From an uncultured Bacteroidia bacterium (lineage in GTDB: Bacteria > Bacteroidota > Bacteroidia > NS11-12g > UBA9320), in contig CALSTB010000002.1 in the NCBI GenBank assembly GCA_943789165.1, positions 124,001 through 188,000 of the forward strand: a DNA stretch of 64,000 nucleotides. The letters run 5' to 3'. The position numbers and the translations under genes were made by a program. Shown piece by piece: positions 10,247 through 21,962 of this stretch; positions within the stretch are counted from its first letter, which is position 1; the number at the start of each line of letters is the position of its first letter. The notes below the pieces were generated by a model. The model searched no databases and was not told the origin of the DNA. It was given only the letters and a program-made list of their open reading frames with translations.

Positions 10247-12420
10247 AAATAGTAGCTACGATTAAACACCTTAGTTCGTTTCCTCCAAAAATTATTATTG
10301 CCAAAATATGGAACCGGCTAAACCAACAAAAAAGACTTAAAAGACTTCAAAACCTTTATCTAAATTCCGATTCGAGGAGTTTTACTAGCACAACTGTTGC
10401 CAACCTTTTTCCATTAGTTTCAATGGATGGTTCGGCCGTAAAATGGGATGTAAAAAATCCAACTTTTGATTTACTAGGAAGTGGCCCAATTCAAAATACT
10501 TACGACGAAGAAGCTGCTGGTTTAGAAAACTATCACTATCCAAATAATTTCCCAACAAAAACTATCGACACCCAATGGCGATTTTCTTGCCAATGTTGTA
10601 CTTCCAATTCATTTACCTTTTAGCTTGAGTTGCTGGAAATTGATGCAAGAAATAGACGACAATTACCAACCACTCGACTGGCAAAGAGATTTCAAATCGG
10701 GATTCCGATATGACGCCAAACAATGGTTTTTAAGCCAACGTAAAATAATGCCTTTGGCTAAAGGCGTCGACCTTAAGGTACCTTGGGAGTTATCGCGTTT
10801 ACAAACATTTACCAAAACTGGCATTAACAGTTTCAAGTTCGGAGAAAAAAAACAAGGAAGTCCAAAACTACATTTTATGTCAGTTATTGGATTTTGTAAT
10901 GGCTAACCCTATTGGAATGGGGGTAAACTTTAATTGTCCGATGGATATTGGCATTCGAAATGCTAACATTCTACTCACTCTAGATTGGTTAAAAGTGCAA
11001 AACGCCCTTCCAAAAAATGTGGAATCCATCCTTTGCAATTACGTTTCTGCAAGTACCCACGCACATTTTGGAGGATATCGAATATCGTGAAGGTTTGACT
11101 TCAAATCATTACTTAGGAAACGTTTTAGGTATTCTATTTGCAGGAGCCTACTTGGAGCAAAATAGCGAATCAGACAGATGGCTTGCTTTTGGAATTCAAG
11201 AATTAGAGCGTTCGATGGAACGACAATTTTTTAAAGATGGTTCCAATTTTGAAGGGAGCACAAACTATCATCGCTTAAGCGGAGAAATGATGGTTTGGGG
11301 CGCTGGGATAATAGCATCTTTACCTAAAAGTAGAATAGAGAAACTAAAAACTTATTCGAACAAGTACTGGAACTATGTGGCGCCATTGTTTCCTTCAAAA
11401 CAACAAAATTTCTTGTCCGAAAATCATGTTCTAACCAATAATTTTTGGGAGAAACTCGTCCTTTCTTATCACTTTGCAGAATCCGTTTCAAGACCAAATG
11501 GAAGCGCAATTCAATATGGCGATAATGACAGTGGGAGATTTGTAAAGCTGACTCCATTCGGCACTACGTTGACAAAACAAGAGGCTGTTTCGAAATATAG
11601 TAATCTTCACAACAACCTTTTAGCCGAAACCGATACCTACTGGGATGAGAATGATTTAAACCATGGCGGCTTTATCAGTTCCATCTGTGGATTGTTACAA
11701 AAACACCCCAAATTAAAAGTCCATTATGCAGATTTAGAATATCAAATATTTGCACAGATTGCTAGTAAAACGGAAGGCTTACAAGACCTTTTAAATTCCT
11801 TTAAACAGGAGGAGACCAAGCCAATTATTGAAAAAGTTAATTCAGACCATTTGCAGCATCACAAACGAGAAATCTTTGAATTTGCTGATACCAATTTATC
11901 AACCAATCTTAACTCTGAACACTACGAAGACTTTCAATTAGCGATTTTTAAAAGTGACAATCTATTTTTAAGTCTTGCTGGAATCTGTAACCCGAATCAA
12001 CACCATTCCTTCGGGCATACACACAGTGATAAACTTGGCGTCGTTTTGCATGTTGATGGCAAGGACATTTTAGTCAACCCTGGCACGTATTTATATACTC
12101 CTATACCGGAAAGACGAATTGAATTTCGCACAGTAAATGCACATAACACGGTGTCGGTAGACTACCAAGAGCAGAACACTCCATTACCCGGAAACCTTGG
12201 ACTCTTTAACTTAAAAAATGAAACTACTTTTCAGTTACTCCAAATTTCTAAAACCGAAGTAATGGCTGAAATAGCTTATCGAGACATTATACATAGACGA
12301 AAGGTGGAAATTACCAAACATCAGGTTATTATTGACGACTGGTGTAATCGAGAATTCACCCAGCATTGGAACACTGGTAAACCATTTTCGAATGGTTATG
12401 GAAAAAGAATAAACAAGTGA
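10243..12420 (+). CDS. Heparinase II/III family protein (three frameshifts)
   Basis: A polysaccharide lyase-like protein as found in Bacteroidota exopolysaccharide clusters. It would have an alpha/alpha-toroid N-terminal part and a C-terminal beta-sandwich carrying the FGHTHSDKLG and NPGTYLY motifs (about residues 590–625). It may trim or edit the polymer during export. The frame breaks three times: C3 at 10571–10573, A8 at 10845–10852, and C3 at 11056–11058. Removing one base at each restores a continuous 724-aa protein. No signal peptide is apparent. Both ends overlap the flanking glycosyltransferase genes by 4 nt. Confidence 0.75.
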
Positions 12421-13707
12421 AACGCGTTTTAATTATATCCTATTATTGGCCGCCCTGCGGGTGGTGGTGGCGTACAACGCTGGTTAAAAATGACCAAATA
12501 CCTTCCTGAATTTGGATGGAAGCCCATTATTTATACACCTTCAAATGGAGAATCTCCAGTAGAAGATCATTCGCTTGTTAATGAAGTTCATCCAGACGTA
12601 GAAGTAATTCAAAGCCCTATTTGGGAACCATACGGCTTTTATAAAAAGTTTACAGGAAAGAAAAAACACGAGAAGGTTTATTCTGGTTTTATCAACGACA
12701 AGAAAGAAAGCTTTACCCAAAAGTTATCCGTTTTTATTCGTGGTAATTTCTTTATTCCAGATGCTAGGAAATTTTGGATTAAACCGGGAGTCAAGTTTTT
12801 ATCTGAGTATGTAAACAACAACTCCATAGACGCCATCATATCAACCGGCCCACCGCACACCACCCACCTAATCGCAAAGGCGGTTGCTTTAAAAAACAAC
12901 ATTCCATGGATAGCAGACTTTCGAGATCCTTGGACCAACATTGATTTTTATGACCAACTTAGACTAACTTCTTGGGCGGATAAAAAGCATCGTAGACTGG
13001 AACAAGAAGTACTAAAAAATGCGAGTAAAATTGTAACGGTAAGTGAACATTGGTCGGAAGATTTTAAAAAATTAAGCAATAGAGATATTCAGGTGATTCG
13101 CAATGGCTTTGACCATACCGATTTTGGACTATCCTCAGTAAAATTAGACGATAATTTTTCTATCTGTCATTTGGGCTCGATGAATAAAGATAGAAACCCT
13201 GAAACTTTATGGAAGGTTTTAGCGACAAAGACGACGAACCAAGAATTTGCCAAAAATCTTGAGATTAAATTAATTGGCCAAGTAGACCATTCTATTTTAC
13301 AAAGTATTGAACAATTTGGGTTAACACCATACTTAAAAATCATACCATTCATGCCTCATTCGGGAGCTATTACCGAATTAGAGAAATCACAAGTATTGCT
13401 TCTGCCAATAAACGACACCCCAAACAGTTTGGGCGTTGTTCCAGGTAAAATTTATGAATATTTGGGAGCACGAAGACCCGTTATTGCAGTTGGACCTATT
13501 CAAGGAGATTCTTCGTCTATTCTCAAAGATTCAGGCGCTGGAAAGATGTTTGACTACAATGACAATGATGGCGTAACGGCGTATGTCGATGAATTATACC
13601 ATAAATTTCAGTCGAATGAGCTATCTGTTCCTTCTTCGGAAATCATGAAATATAGTCGCAAGAATATGGCTAAAAAATACAGCGAACTACTAAAGGATCT
13701 CACTTAG
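12417..13707 (+). CDS. Glycosyltransferase family 4 (frameshifted near the start)
   Basis: A GT-B glycosyltransferase. The GTG at 12417 overlaps the upstream stop and encodes KRVLIISYYWPP, then the frame is lost at C3 (12453–12455). Removing one C continues into AGGGGVQRWLKMTKYLPEFGW, the glycine-rich loop typical of this subfamily, giving 429 aa. The C-terminal KIYEYLGARRPVIAVGP is the donor-binding region. Without the correction the gene would appear to start at 12490 and lack its first strand. It converges with wecB and overlaps it by 18 nt. Confidence 0.8.
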
Positions 13708-14787
13708 AATTTTCACAATTCGCTCCGTAGCTTTTCCATCCCACAGAGGTGGAACTATACCCGTTTTATAACTACCATCGGTTATTTGATCAATATAAGA
13801 TTCCACTATTTCAGGTTCAAACGGAACCAAAGTGTTTGTTCCTACATCAATGGTACTTGGTCGTTCTGTATTGGGTCTTAATGTCAAACATGGAACTTGT
13901 CTAAAAGTAGTTTCTTCCTGAATTCCTCCACTATCGGTAAGAACAAATTTACACGTCGCAGTTAATCGTTGAAACGCAAAGTAGTCCAATGGTGGCGTTA
14001 ATATTATCTTTTCGTTGGACTCAATTTGATGTGAGAGTCCATGATTTTCTAAACTTTTCCGACTGCGAGGGTGAATAGGAAAAACTATTTTATAAGTTTT
14101 TGTAGCGTGATTCAAAATATGAATCAGTTTTAGCAAATTCTCTTTTGTATCAACATTTGCTGGCCTATGCATTGTCATTAATACAAACCCTTGCTGCTCC
14201 AAATTGTAGTCATCTAATACGGTACTCCTTTGAATATCATCTTCAAATGCGACCAAAGTGTCAATCATTGTATTTCCAACAAAATGAACACGACCTGTTG
14301 CCTTCTCCTCCCTCAAATGATCCAGCCCACTTTGCTCAGTCACAAAATATTCATCTGTTATTTCGTCGGTCAGTAGTCTATTAATTTCTTCAGGCATAGT
14401 CCGGTCGAAACTCCGCAACCCACTTTCTAAATGCGCTAACCTCGTACCTGTTTTATTTGCAGCGATTGAGGCCGCCAGGGTGGAATTTACATCACCAGGG
14501 GTTATTAAAATATCAGGCTGCCAATCTTCGAGGAACGTCCCCAACTGACTGATAATCTCACCAATCTGAACCACCGGAGACAAGCCCTTCGTTTCCAAAA
14601 AGACATCAGGTCGACGTAATTTAAATTGTTCGAAAAACACGTCCGACATGTTGACATCGTAGTGCTGCCCGGTATGGATTAATTTAAAATCAAAAAAATC
14701 GCCGTACGTTTTAAAGACCTTTTCAAACTGTGTTATTTTTATGAAGTTCGGTCGTGTACCGACCACAATACCAACTTTTTTACCCAT
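13690..14787 (-). CDS. wecB: UDP-N-acetylglucosamine 2-epimerase (non-hydrolysing)
   Basis: This 365-aa cytosolic enzyme interconverts UDP-GlcNAc and UDP-ManNAc for surface glycans. It shows the epimerase-2 pattern: VGTRPNFIK at the N-terminus, HTGQHYD, HLESGLRSFDRTMPEE, IHPRSRK and TDSGGIQEE. It lies 4 nt downstream of the YfhO-like gene on the same strand, so they probably share a transcript. No UDP-ManNAc dehydrogenase is in the window, so whether the product is ManNAc or ManNAcA cannot be told. Confidence 0.92.
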   Translation of the reverse strand: MGKKVGIVVGTRPNFIKITQFEKVFKTYGDFFDFKLIHTGQHYDVNMSDVFFEQFKLRRPDVFLETKGLSPVVQIGEIISQLGTFLEDWQPDILITPGDVNSTLAASIAANKTGTRLAHLESGLRSFDRTMPEEINRLLTDEITDEYFVTEQSGLDHLREEKATGRVHFVGNTMIDTLVAFEDDIQRSTVLDDYNLEQQGFVLMTMHRPANVDTKENLLKLIHILNHATKTYKIVFPIHPRSRKSLENHGLSHQIESNEKIILTPPLDYFAFQRLTATCKFVLTDSGGIQEETTFRQVPCLTLRPNTERPSTIDVGTNTLVPFEPEIVESYIDQITDGSYKTGIVPPLWDGKATERIVKILSEIL

Positions 14788-14791
14788 TTAG

Positions 14792-17291
14792 CTACGCTTT
14801 AAATTTCTTAAATTCTGCAAACAACCAACCAAAAATCAATAGAAGAATGAGTGATGAGGAAGCAAATGAAATTTTCTCCCCCAACTCAAATGTTTGAGGT
14901 TTAAATTCAAAAACGATTTCATGCTCACCTGCTGGCACCTTCATCCCACGCAACAAGTAGTTTGCGCGTATGTGGTTGAATCCGTCTTGATTCACTTTTT
15001 CACCATCGATGTATGCAGTCCAACCTTTATTGGGACCATACCATATTTCAGAAAAAACGACAAACTCATCTTCCTCACAACTTGTCTTATAGACCAACCT
15101 GTTTGGTGCGTACTGTATCATTCCAATTGAACGTGATGTGTTGCTATCTGGAGCATGATCTTTAAAACTAGAAACATACGCACCAAAGTCACCATCGTGG
15201 ACAATAGCCTTGGTATGAGAATTAAAAGACTTCAACTGGTTCAACTCTTCTGCTGCTGTAGTAACATGTATAAAACTATCTATGAACCATGCGTTACCTA
15301 ATGCACTTGGATTTTTAGATAATTTCGATTGTTGGTCGATTAAGTATTTTGCGTTCATCATATCCAGGACTTCAAACGGGATTCCCCGCGCTGAACGGAA
15401 CACCGAATCGATGACATCTTGAATTCTTGCCATTTTTACAGCTGAATATCCTCCAACTGTGTTGTGGAAATAACTTGTACTACTCGAACTAAACGTATTT
15501 ATTGAAACATCAAACACCCGGTAATACCCCCGCCCTGTAGTCTCTAACTGATAAATCTGTTGATCTACAGGTCGCATGCTAAATGGACGTTCTTGTTTTT
15601 TCTTAGATATGAACTTCTCTTCGTTTAAATATTGCTGGTCAACAGAAACCAAGTCAATCACTATAAAAAGACCAATGAGCCCAATTGCAACTTCTTTTTT
15701 TAGCTTGTCGTTTATAAATGCCCACAACACAGCAACTGCAACTAACACAAAACCAAAGGTTCTGTAAGCAGAGGCCTTCATGAACTGCTCCCGTCCTTCT
15801 TTTAAAGCGTCGATAAACTGATCATATTGCGCCTGATTTCCCTTAAAGTATTGCGTTAAAAAGTTCTCATCTTGAAAATGGTCAAAGGATAATATACCAC
15901 CACCAATTAATCCCAGTAATAAGGATAATCCTCCTATTGCGCCACCAGCTATATAAACCGCTTCAAGCTTTTCATCCTTACTCTTTTTTGAAGTTAACAA
16001 TGCGGATAAACCAGCTAAGCCCAGTATTGGGAAAAAGATGGACACAACGCCCATAGCTGAGTTATGCGCCCTAAAAATGCTATACTTTGGAAAGTAGTTA
16101 AAGAATAACTCGTTAAACCATGCAAAATACTTACCCATGGATAGGAATGCAATCACGATAATCGCAGTAAATACGCCCCATTTCCATCCTGAATTTGGTA
16201 ACAACACAAGACCTAATATCATCAAAAATGCGACAATTGCACCATAATATACTGGTCCACTTGTAGATTCTCCCCCACCCCAATAGAGCGGAACTCGAAC
16301 AGCTTTTCGACCATTTCCAAAAAACTTCGCAACTTCATATTCTTGGTCAACTTCTTGACCACTGCTTCCACCCGCAACGCCAGGTATAAACGTTGCCAAC
16401 ATGTCTGTGCTGTTGTTACTCCAAAGCATCGCATAGTCCCAGTCCAAACCTTCGCCTGAGCTTTCCTCATCTAATTCATTCTTAACCGATGCCTCTTTTT
16501 TTAATTCAGAATTCCCACGCATGGTATCCTTCGAGTATTCAAGCGTTGTATATATTTTCGAAAACGACGGCCCAACTGCCAGAACTCCACAGACCAATAA
16601 TATGCCGACTCCCTTAAAGTAATTGACTAACTCCCCATTCTTAGCTGCAAAAGCAAAGTAAACCACCATAAAAAACATCATACCTATTGCGAAGTAATAT
16701 GTCATTTGGTAGTGATTTGCCGCGATATTTAAACTCATCGCGAGCAAAAACAGCGCTGCCCCTTTTAGGTATTTTTGTTTGTCTAATATCAAATAAACCC
16801 CAGCAAGAGCCAGCGGCAAATACGACAACGCTCGAAATTTGGAAGTATGGCCTTCCGCAAACAATATCATATTATTTGTGGAGAGTGCATATGCCAAACC
16901 GCCGACTATTGCGACCCAACGGTTCACATCAATCACAAGCATCAATATGTAAAAGCAAAACGCAGCTACAAAAAACCAACTAATCGGCGCCTTGAGAAAC
17001 AACTGCATGATGGGTTCAACATACTTGCGAATCAAATTAGAATTCTGTGGAGAGCTTATCTGATACGTTGGCATACCTCCAAACATGGCATTCGTCCAGA
17101 GTGTATACTCCCCAGTTTTTTCATGGAAATCAGAAGATTCTTTGAATCATGCCTTTCCCCTGAAGAATATCACTTTGTTCTACTACTTTTCCGCCCAATT
17201 GTGGGTGAAAGTAAGCCGCAAAAACAACCAAGAAAATCCCCATCGCAATCAAGTGAGGCTTAGCAAGTGTCCAAATTTGTTTAAAGTCCAT
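14792..17291 (-). CDS. YfhO-type multi-pass membrane protein (frameshifted)
   Basis: A very hydrophobic protein with a dozen or more membrane segments, a large periplasmic loop region after residue ~550, and a final membrane helix, as in the Bacteroidota YfhO family (GT-C-like topology). The apparent start at 17086 is not the real one. The true ATG is at 17291, and the frame breaks at T3 (17141–17143). Removing one base joins QGKGMIQ to ESSDFHEKTGE and LWTNAMFGGMPTYQ, giving 832 aa. A lipid-linked sugar transferase role is plausible by fold but unproven. It is followed directly by wecB. Confidence 0.75.
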
Positions 17292-17421
17292 CGTTACTTA
17301 TTTCTATTCAAAAAACGTCTGCAAAATACAAGAGTTTAACGCAACATCAATTACAAGATTGCCAAAAATCTATTTTCTCGATTATTTCTTCACATATGGA
17401 CAAATGGATTGATGTGATTTT

Positions 17422-17429
17422 TATCTTTG
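17422..17429 (+). promoter_or_regulatory. Candidate −7 box for holB–ricT
   Basis: TATCTTTG matches TAnnTTTG and ends 18 nt before the holB ATG at 17448. It lies in the divergent 156-bp gap between the yfhO-like gene and holB. No well-spaced TTG is seen. Confidence 0.4.
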
Positions 17430-17447
17430 AGGTGTTTAGATTTACAA

Positions 17448-18567
17448 ATGAAATTTGGTGACATAATCGGTAAGGACAATGACAAACAGCTGCTTTAGCA
17501 AAGTGCGGAATAATGCCATACCCCATGCACAAATGATTATTGGTAAGCCTGGTTGCGGGAAATTGGCTATGGTGCTAGCAATGGTGCAATACCAATTATG
17601 TGAGCAACCTACTGAGTCTGATTCTTGTGGAGCCTGTAAAGCATGTGTTAAAATAGAAAAACTGATACATCCAGATGTTCATTTTTCGTTTCCTGTAATA
17701 CCTAAGAAATCAGGCACCAAACCTATTAGTAACGACTATCTAGAGGATTGGAGAAAAGCTGTATTGGAGAATCCTCATCTCAGCTATATCGATTGGATGC
17801 AAGCCATTGGCGCCGAGAACAAGCAAGGAAATATAACGAAAGAGGAGTGCAAATCAATCCTTCAAAAATTGTCGCTAAAGGCATTTGAAAGCAATCAAAA
17901 GGTTTTGATCTTGTGGTTACCAGAATATCTAGGCAAAGAAGGCAATTCGCTTTTAAAATTAATTGAAGAACCACCTGCGAACACATTCTTTTATCTCGTA
18001 ACCGAAAACATTGATGCCATTTTGCCAACGATTGTCTCACGTACGCAAATCACCAATATTAAACCATATTCGAAACAAGAAATAGAAAAATACCTATCGA
18101 TACATCACCCAGAGGCAGATTCAAGTACAATTGCTTTTTTGGCAAACGGTAGTATTAACGCAGCCCAAAAATATACAGCGCATACAGATGCAGATTTAAC
18201 CGAGTCTTTTAAAGCTTGGATGCGGTTAAGCTTCAGACGTGACGTACCTAAGCTAATGGCTTGGAGTGATGAAATGGGTGCAAAAGGGAGAGAAAATATA
18301 AAAAACTTTTTGCGGTATAGCTTGGGAATCATTCGCGAAATACTAGCTTACAAGTCGATACCGAATTATACGATCAGACTGAATAAAGACGAACAACAAT
18401 TCGTAATGAACTTTTCTGATGTCGTACAATTTGCTAATATTGAAGTGCTTTACAATGGTTTGAATACCTGTATTGGACAAATCGAAAGAAATGCCAATCC
18501 AAAACTGACCTTGTTTCAGCTGTCTTTGACACTAAGAGACAGCTTTATTGAAACACAAAAAGCTTAA
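17448..18567 (+). CDS. holB: DNA polymerase III delta' subunit (frameshifted)
   Basis: Clamp-loader subunit with the AAA+ P-loop GKPGCGK, a zinc site CGACKAC, and the arginine-finger segment VSRTQITNIKPYS. The correct start is ATG 17448 (MKFGDIIGKD..KQLL), but the frame breaks at T3 (17494–17496). Removing one T continues into SKVRNNAIPHAQMIIG and gives 372 aa, a normal length. The gene is essential in bacteria, which argues that the break is a sequence error. ricT follows after 27 nt, a common pairing in this phylum. Confidence 0.85.
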
Positions 18568-18594
18568 ACATTAAAGTGATTACAAAAGATATAT

Positions 18595-19990
18595 ATGGGA
18601 TGCGGAAATTGTGGATCAACTCACGGTGACGGGGGTTGCACTTCACCTGGATGCGGCAGTAACGGAGACTGTTCAACAGGTGCATGTAATAAATTAAATG
18701 CTTTCGATTGGCTTAATCACATGACGTTACCGTCTGATTACGAGCCGTTTAATATAGTTGAAGTCCGATTCAAAGGAAGTCGAAAAGAGTTCTATCGAAA
18801 TCATGAGAACATAGATTTATACACTGGAGAAACCATTGTTGTTGAATCTGATTTCGGGCACGACGTTGGTCAAGTGAGTCTTAAGTGGTGAATTGGTTCG
18901 CTTACAGCTTCGCAAAAATCACCTTAAAGAAGACGACGCTTCAATCCGAAAGATTTACAGAAAAGCATCTGATTCTGATAAGGAAAAATACACTTCTTTT
19001 AAAGCCAAAGAACCTGCAACTTTAGAACGTGCGCGTACCATTGCTATGGACATGAAATTGGCAATGAAGCTGAGTGACATAGAATTCCAAGGAGATGGCA
19101 GAAAAGTCATTTTTTATTATACGGCTGAGAAACGCGTTGATTTTAGAACGCTTATCAAACAGTATGCAGCCGAATTTAAAACTCGGATTGAAATGCGCCA
19201 AGTGAGTTATCGCGAGGAAGCATCTCGATTAGGCGGCATTGGAAGTTGTGGACGAGAGCTCTGCTGCAGTACGTGGTTGACCGACTACAAAGTGGTTACT
19301 ATGGGAGCGGCGAAAACCCAAAACTTGTCAATCAATATGTTGAAGCTTTCTGGTCAATGTGGTCGATTGAAATGTTGCCTAAATTATGAGTTGGAGACCT
19401 ATTTAGAAGCTTTAAACGAATTCCCTAAAGGCGACGACTTATATCTTGAAACAGCTGCAGGATCTGCGAAACTTCAAAAAACCGACATCCTAAAAAGGAT
19501 GTTGTGGTTTTCATATCCTAAAAATTCTGAGTGGATTCCTATTGATTTGGTTCGGGTGAATGAAATCATCCAGATGAACAAAAAAGGCAATAAGCCTGAG
19601 ACGTTGGTCGATAAACCAATCGGTGCCGAAATAATAAACAAATATGAACCTGCTCCTGATTTGATTTCTGATCAAGACATCAATCGGTATGACGAAATTG
19701 ACGAGCAACGCAAAAAGCAAGGCAAAAAACGTCGTAATAAAAAAGGACCGGGGAATCGGAACAATCCAAGAAATAAAAATAGGAATCAAGGGGCTGACAA
19801 CAAAGACCAAGGAGCTAAACCCATTGGCAACAAACCCAAAAACAAAAAGCCTAATCCGAACAAACCAAACTCCGACAAACCACAAGGCAACAAACCACAA
19901 GGTCAAAAGTCGGCTGATGGTAAACCGAGAAGGCCAAATAGAAATAGACCCCGACCTAACAAACCTAAAGGTCCAGCGCCGGAAGCTTAA
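18595..19990 (+). CDS. ricT: RicT/PSP1 family regulatory-complex protein (frameshifted)
   Basis: The N-terminus is the Cys/Gly-rich region typical of Bacteroidota RicT (MGCGNCGS.., several Cys by residue 35). The PSP1 core follows, with the conserved Cys cluster GGIGSCGRELCC and CGRLKCCLNYE near residues 215–265. The last ~100 residues are a low-complexity Lys/Asn/Pro tail, probably disordered and nucleic-acid binding. The reading frame stops at 18891. Removing one A at 18883–18884 joins QVSLSGELVRLQL and gives 464 aa. In Firmicutes RicT acts with RicA/RicF on RNase Y; the role in Bacteroidota is less clear. The 3' end overlaps recR by 4 nt. Confidence 0.85.
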
Positions 19991-20598
19991 TTATTAATTG
20001 CGTAAGGAACTCGGTTTAAGATCGACCGACCCAACGTGATTTCATCTGCATATTCTAATTCCCCACCGACAGCAATGCCTCGAGCTATGGCAGATATTTT
20101 GAGTGACAAGTGCTCAACCTTTCTTGCTATATAAAAAGCGGTCGTATCACCTTCCATATTGGCGCTAAGGGCAAAAACCAACTCTTCTACGCCTTCATCA
20201 GTTATGCGTTTAAGTAAATCACTAATCGTCAAATCATCTGGCCCCACACCTTCCATAGGTGCAATGACACCACCCAGTACATGATACACACCATTAAACT
20301 GACCGGTGTTTTCAATGGAAATGATGTCTTGGAAATCTTTAACCACACAAATGAGTTTTTTATTTCTATTGACCGAAGTACAAATATTACACAACTCTGA
20401 TTCCGTGATATTCCCACATTGACCGCAGAACTTAACCTTCGTTTTCAGGTCGACCAAAATCGACGCCATGCGTTCAACGTTCTCGGGCTTGTCCTTCAGT
20501 AGAAACAGCGTCATACGTAACGCTGTCTTTTTTCCTATACCAGGGAAACGGCTTAATTGTTCAACCGCTTTTTCTATCGTGTCTGACGAAAAGTTCAC
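19987..20598 (-). CDS. recR: Recombination protein RecR
   Basis: RecR with RecO/RecF loads RecA at gaps. An N-terminal helix-hairpin-helix (RFPGIGKKTALRM) is followed by the C4 zinc finger (CGQCGNITESELCNIC) and a Toprim domain (ICVVKDFQDI.., HVLGG). I place the start at GTG 20598 (MNFSSDTIEKAVEQ), which fits the family N-terminus better than the frame opening at 20610. A near-consensus TTGCTTTG lies just upstream. Length is about 203 aa, close to the usual 200. Confidence 0.93.
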   Translation of the reverse strand: MNFSSDTIEKAVEQLSRFPGIGKKTALRMTLFLLKDKPENVERMASILVDLKTKVKFCGQCGNITESELCNICTSVNRNKKLICVVKDFQDIISIENTGQFNGVYHVLGGVIAPMEGVGPDDLTISDLLKRITDEGVEELVFALSANMEGDTTAFYIARKVEHLSLKISAIARGIAVGGELEYADEITLGRSILNRVPYAINN

Positions 20599-20688
20599 GC
20601 TACAAAGCAACAGTTTTTAGGTCAAAAACGTTTAAAAAAAGAGCACTCAAAATAAATTGAGTTGTTTTAATAAAAAAAAATATAGAAT

Positions 20689-21090
20689 TTGGACTCGATT
20701 TTGAATTACACACTGACCACATACAATGTTAAAATCTCCGTAGAAACCAACTACGAAGAACACATGTCGGAGCCTGAAGAACGTATCCACGTTTTTAGCT
20801 ACGATATTCTCATTGAAAATTTCGGGGACGAAGCCTTGCATTTATTGTCTCGTCATTGGGACGTGATAGATTCATTAGGATTAAATCATGAAGTAGATGG
20901 AGAAGGCGTGGTTGGGGAAAAACCAGTCATTCTTCCAGGAGACTCTTATGCGTACTCATCGTGGTGTAGATTAACCACCGATGCTGGTAAGATGTCGGGT
21001 AATTACACCATGCGTGGTCTTTCGACTGATCGTATCATTCAAGTGAAGATTCCAGAATTTTTATTGATTCCGAAGTATCGGATGAGTTAG
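20689..21090 (+). CDS. apaG: ApaG domain protein
   Basis: A 133-aa protein with the ApaG beta-sandwich pattern: NYTLTTYNVKISVETNY at the start, LLSRHWDVIDSLG, GEGVVGEKPVILPGDSYAY, and SGNYTMRG. ApaG proteins have been linked to Co2+/Mg2+ efflux, and the name is inherited from that; biochemical function is uncertain. The start is TTG at 20689 or 20701, since no ATG fits. It diverges from recR and stands alone. Confidence 0.85.
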   Translation: MDSILNYTLTTYNVKISVETNYEEHMSEPEERIHVFSYDILIENFGDEALHLLSRHWDVIDSLGLNHEVDGEGVVGEKPVILPGDSYAYSSWCRLTTDAGKMSGNYTMRGLSTDRIIQVKIPEFLLIPKYRMS

Positions 21091-21175
21091 TCCACCACTA
21101 AAATTCAATTTAACACCACTTTTTGTTAGTACGTAATTCAGAGAGCCGACGTAGGAGAAGCGAAGAGTATGTTAA

Positions 21176-21817
21176 TTATCTAATTATCACATCTTTTGTC
21201 CGTGCTTGAACAGAGGTACTATCTTCAAAGATTATCTTGACAACAATTGACACAGTATCTGACATAGTCGGTTTTGTGTTTAGGTAGTAAACCGGTTTGA
21301 ACTCAATTGAATAATTATAATAATCACCATTCATGTGTTGATTTAACACGGATTCGATGCTATCAAGCGAGGTCTCACCTTCTTGCGTATAAAAGTTCCC
21401 AAATTTTTGCATCGTCAGATACTCCGTTATGTCGGATCCAATTTTATGACTGGAATCAAAATCATAAACCGTATTTATGGACACACTATTAATGTCAGAT
21501 TTCAACTCCATTAAGTAAGTTGTTTCATCTGCCATCACTTTTTGAGTGAAGCCTGATTTCGCCTCTGCCAAATAGGTTTGTACAATAGTATCAATGAATG
21601 ACATTTCGAAACACCATCTAGTAGAATCATTGACTTGAATTACGTTGCTATCGAAAGTCGATTCAAAATACGACGTAGAATCTCCTTTATGATGTATCAT
21701 ATTCAGCAGTTCAAGACTAGAAATTCTTAGAACATGTATTTTATCGCCCCCGCCCCAACAACTCTGCCCCACAAAAGCAAAAAAGAAAGCACAGACGAAA
21801 ATGGTAATGGTTCTCAT
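21176..21817 (-). CDS. Putative lipoprotein of unknown function
   Basis: I do not recognise the family. The likely start is ATG 21817, giving MRTITIFVCAFFFAFVGQSC: a signal peptide ending in a Cys that would be the lipid-modified residue, followed by WGGGDK. The frame is also open from 21835. The remaining ~190 residues are polar, beta-strand-rich and without cysteines suggesting metal binding. It is probably an outer-membrane-anchored protein. A promoter box lies 15 nt upstream. Confidence 0.55.
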   Translation of the reverse strand: MRTITIFVCAFFFAFVGQSCWGGGDKIHVLRISSLELLNMIHHKGDSTSYFESTFDSNVIQVNDSTRWCFEMSFIDTIVQTYLAEAKSGFTQKVMADETTYLMELKSDINSVSINTVYDFDSSHKIGSDITEYLTMQKFGNFYTQEGETSLDSIESVLNQHMNGDYYNYSIEFKPVYYLNTKPTMSDTVSIVVKIIFEDSTSVQARTKDVIIR

Positions 21818-21832
21818 GGTTTCTGAATCAAT

Positions 21833-21840
21833 CAAATGTA
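21833..21840 (-). promoter_or_regulatory. Candidate −7 box for the 21.2-kb lipoprotein
   Basis: On the minus strand the sequence reads TACATTTG, a consensus −7 box, 15 nt upstream of the ATG at 21817. Confidence 0.4.
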
Positions 21841-21921
21841 CCTAATTACTCACAAAATGGAATGGGTGGTTGGTCATTTTTCCATTTACCAAATGGTGTA
21901 CTGAACTTATCTGAATTTTCT

Positions 21922-21929
21922 TAAGTTTG
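21922..21929 (+). promoter_or_regulatory. Candidate −7 box for the DUF4389 gene
   Basis: TAAGTTTG matches the Bacteroidota −7 consensus and lies 33 nt before the ATG at 21963. It implies a short leader of roughly 25–30 nt. Confidence 0.45.
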
Positions 21930-21962
21930 CTAAAACAGAACATTAATTAAAATCTTACCACA

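Noticed and set aside
8088-18890. Real pseudogenes or programmed +1 frameshifting in eight genes
   Set aside because: Every break is a one-base excess in a short run, essential genes are affected, and C3 runs are too short for usual slippage; sequence error is simpler.
19511-19906. 131-codon hydrophobic frame on the minus strand
   Set aside because: Reverse reading of the Lys/Asn/Pro tail of RicT gives a false membrane-like peptide.
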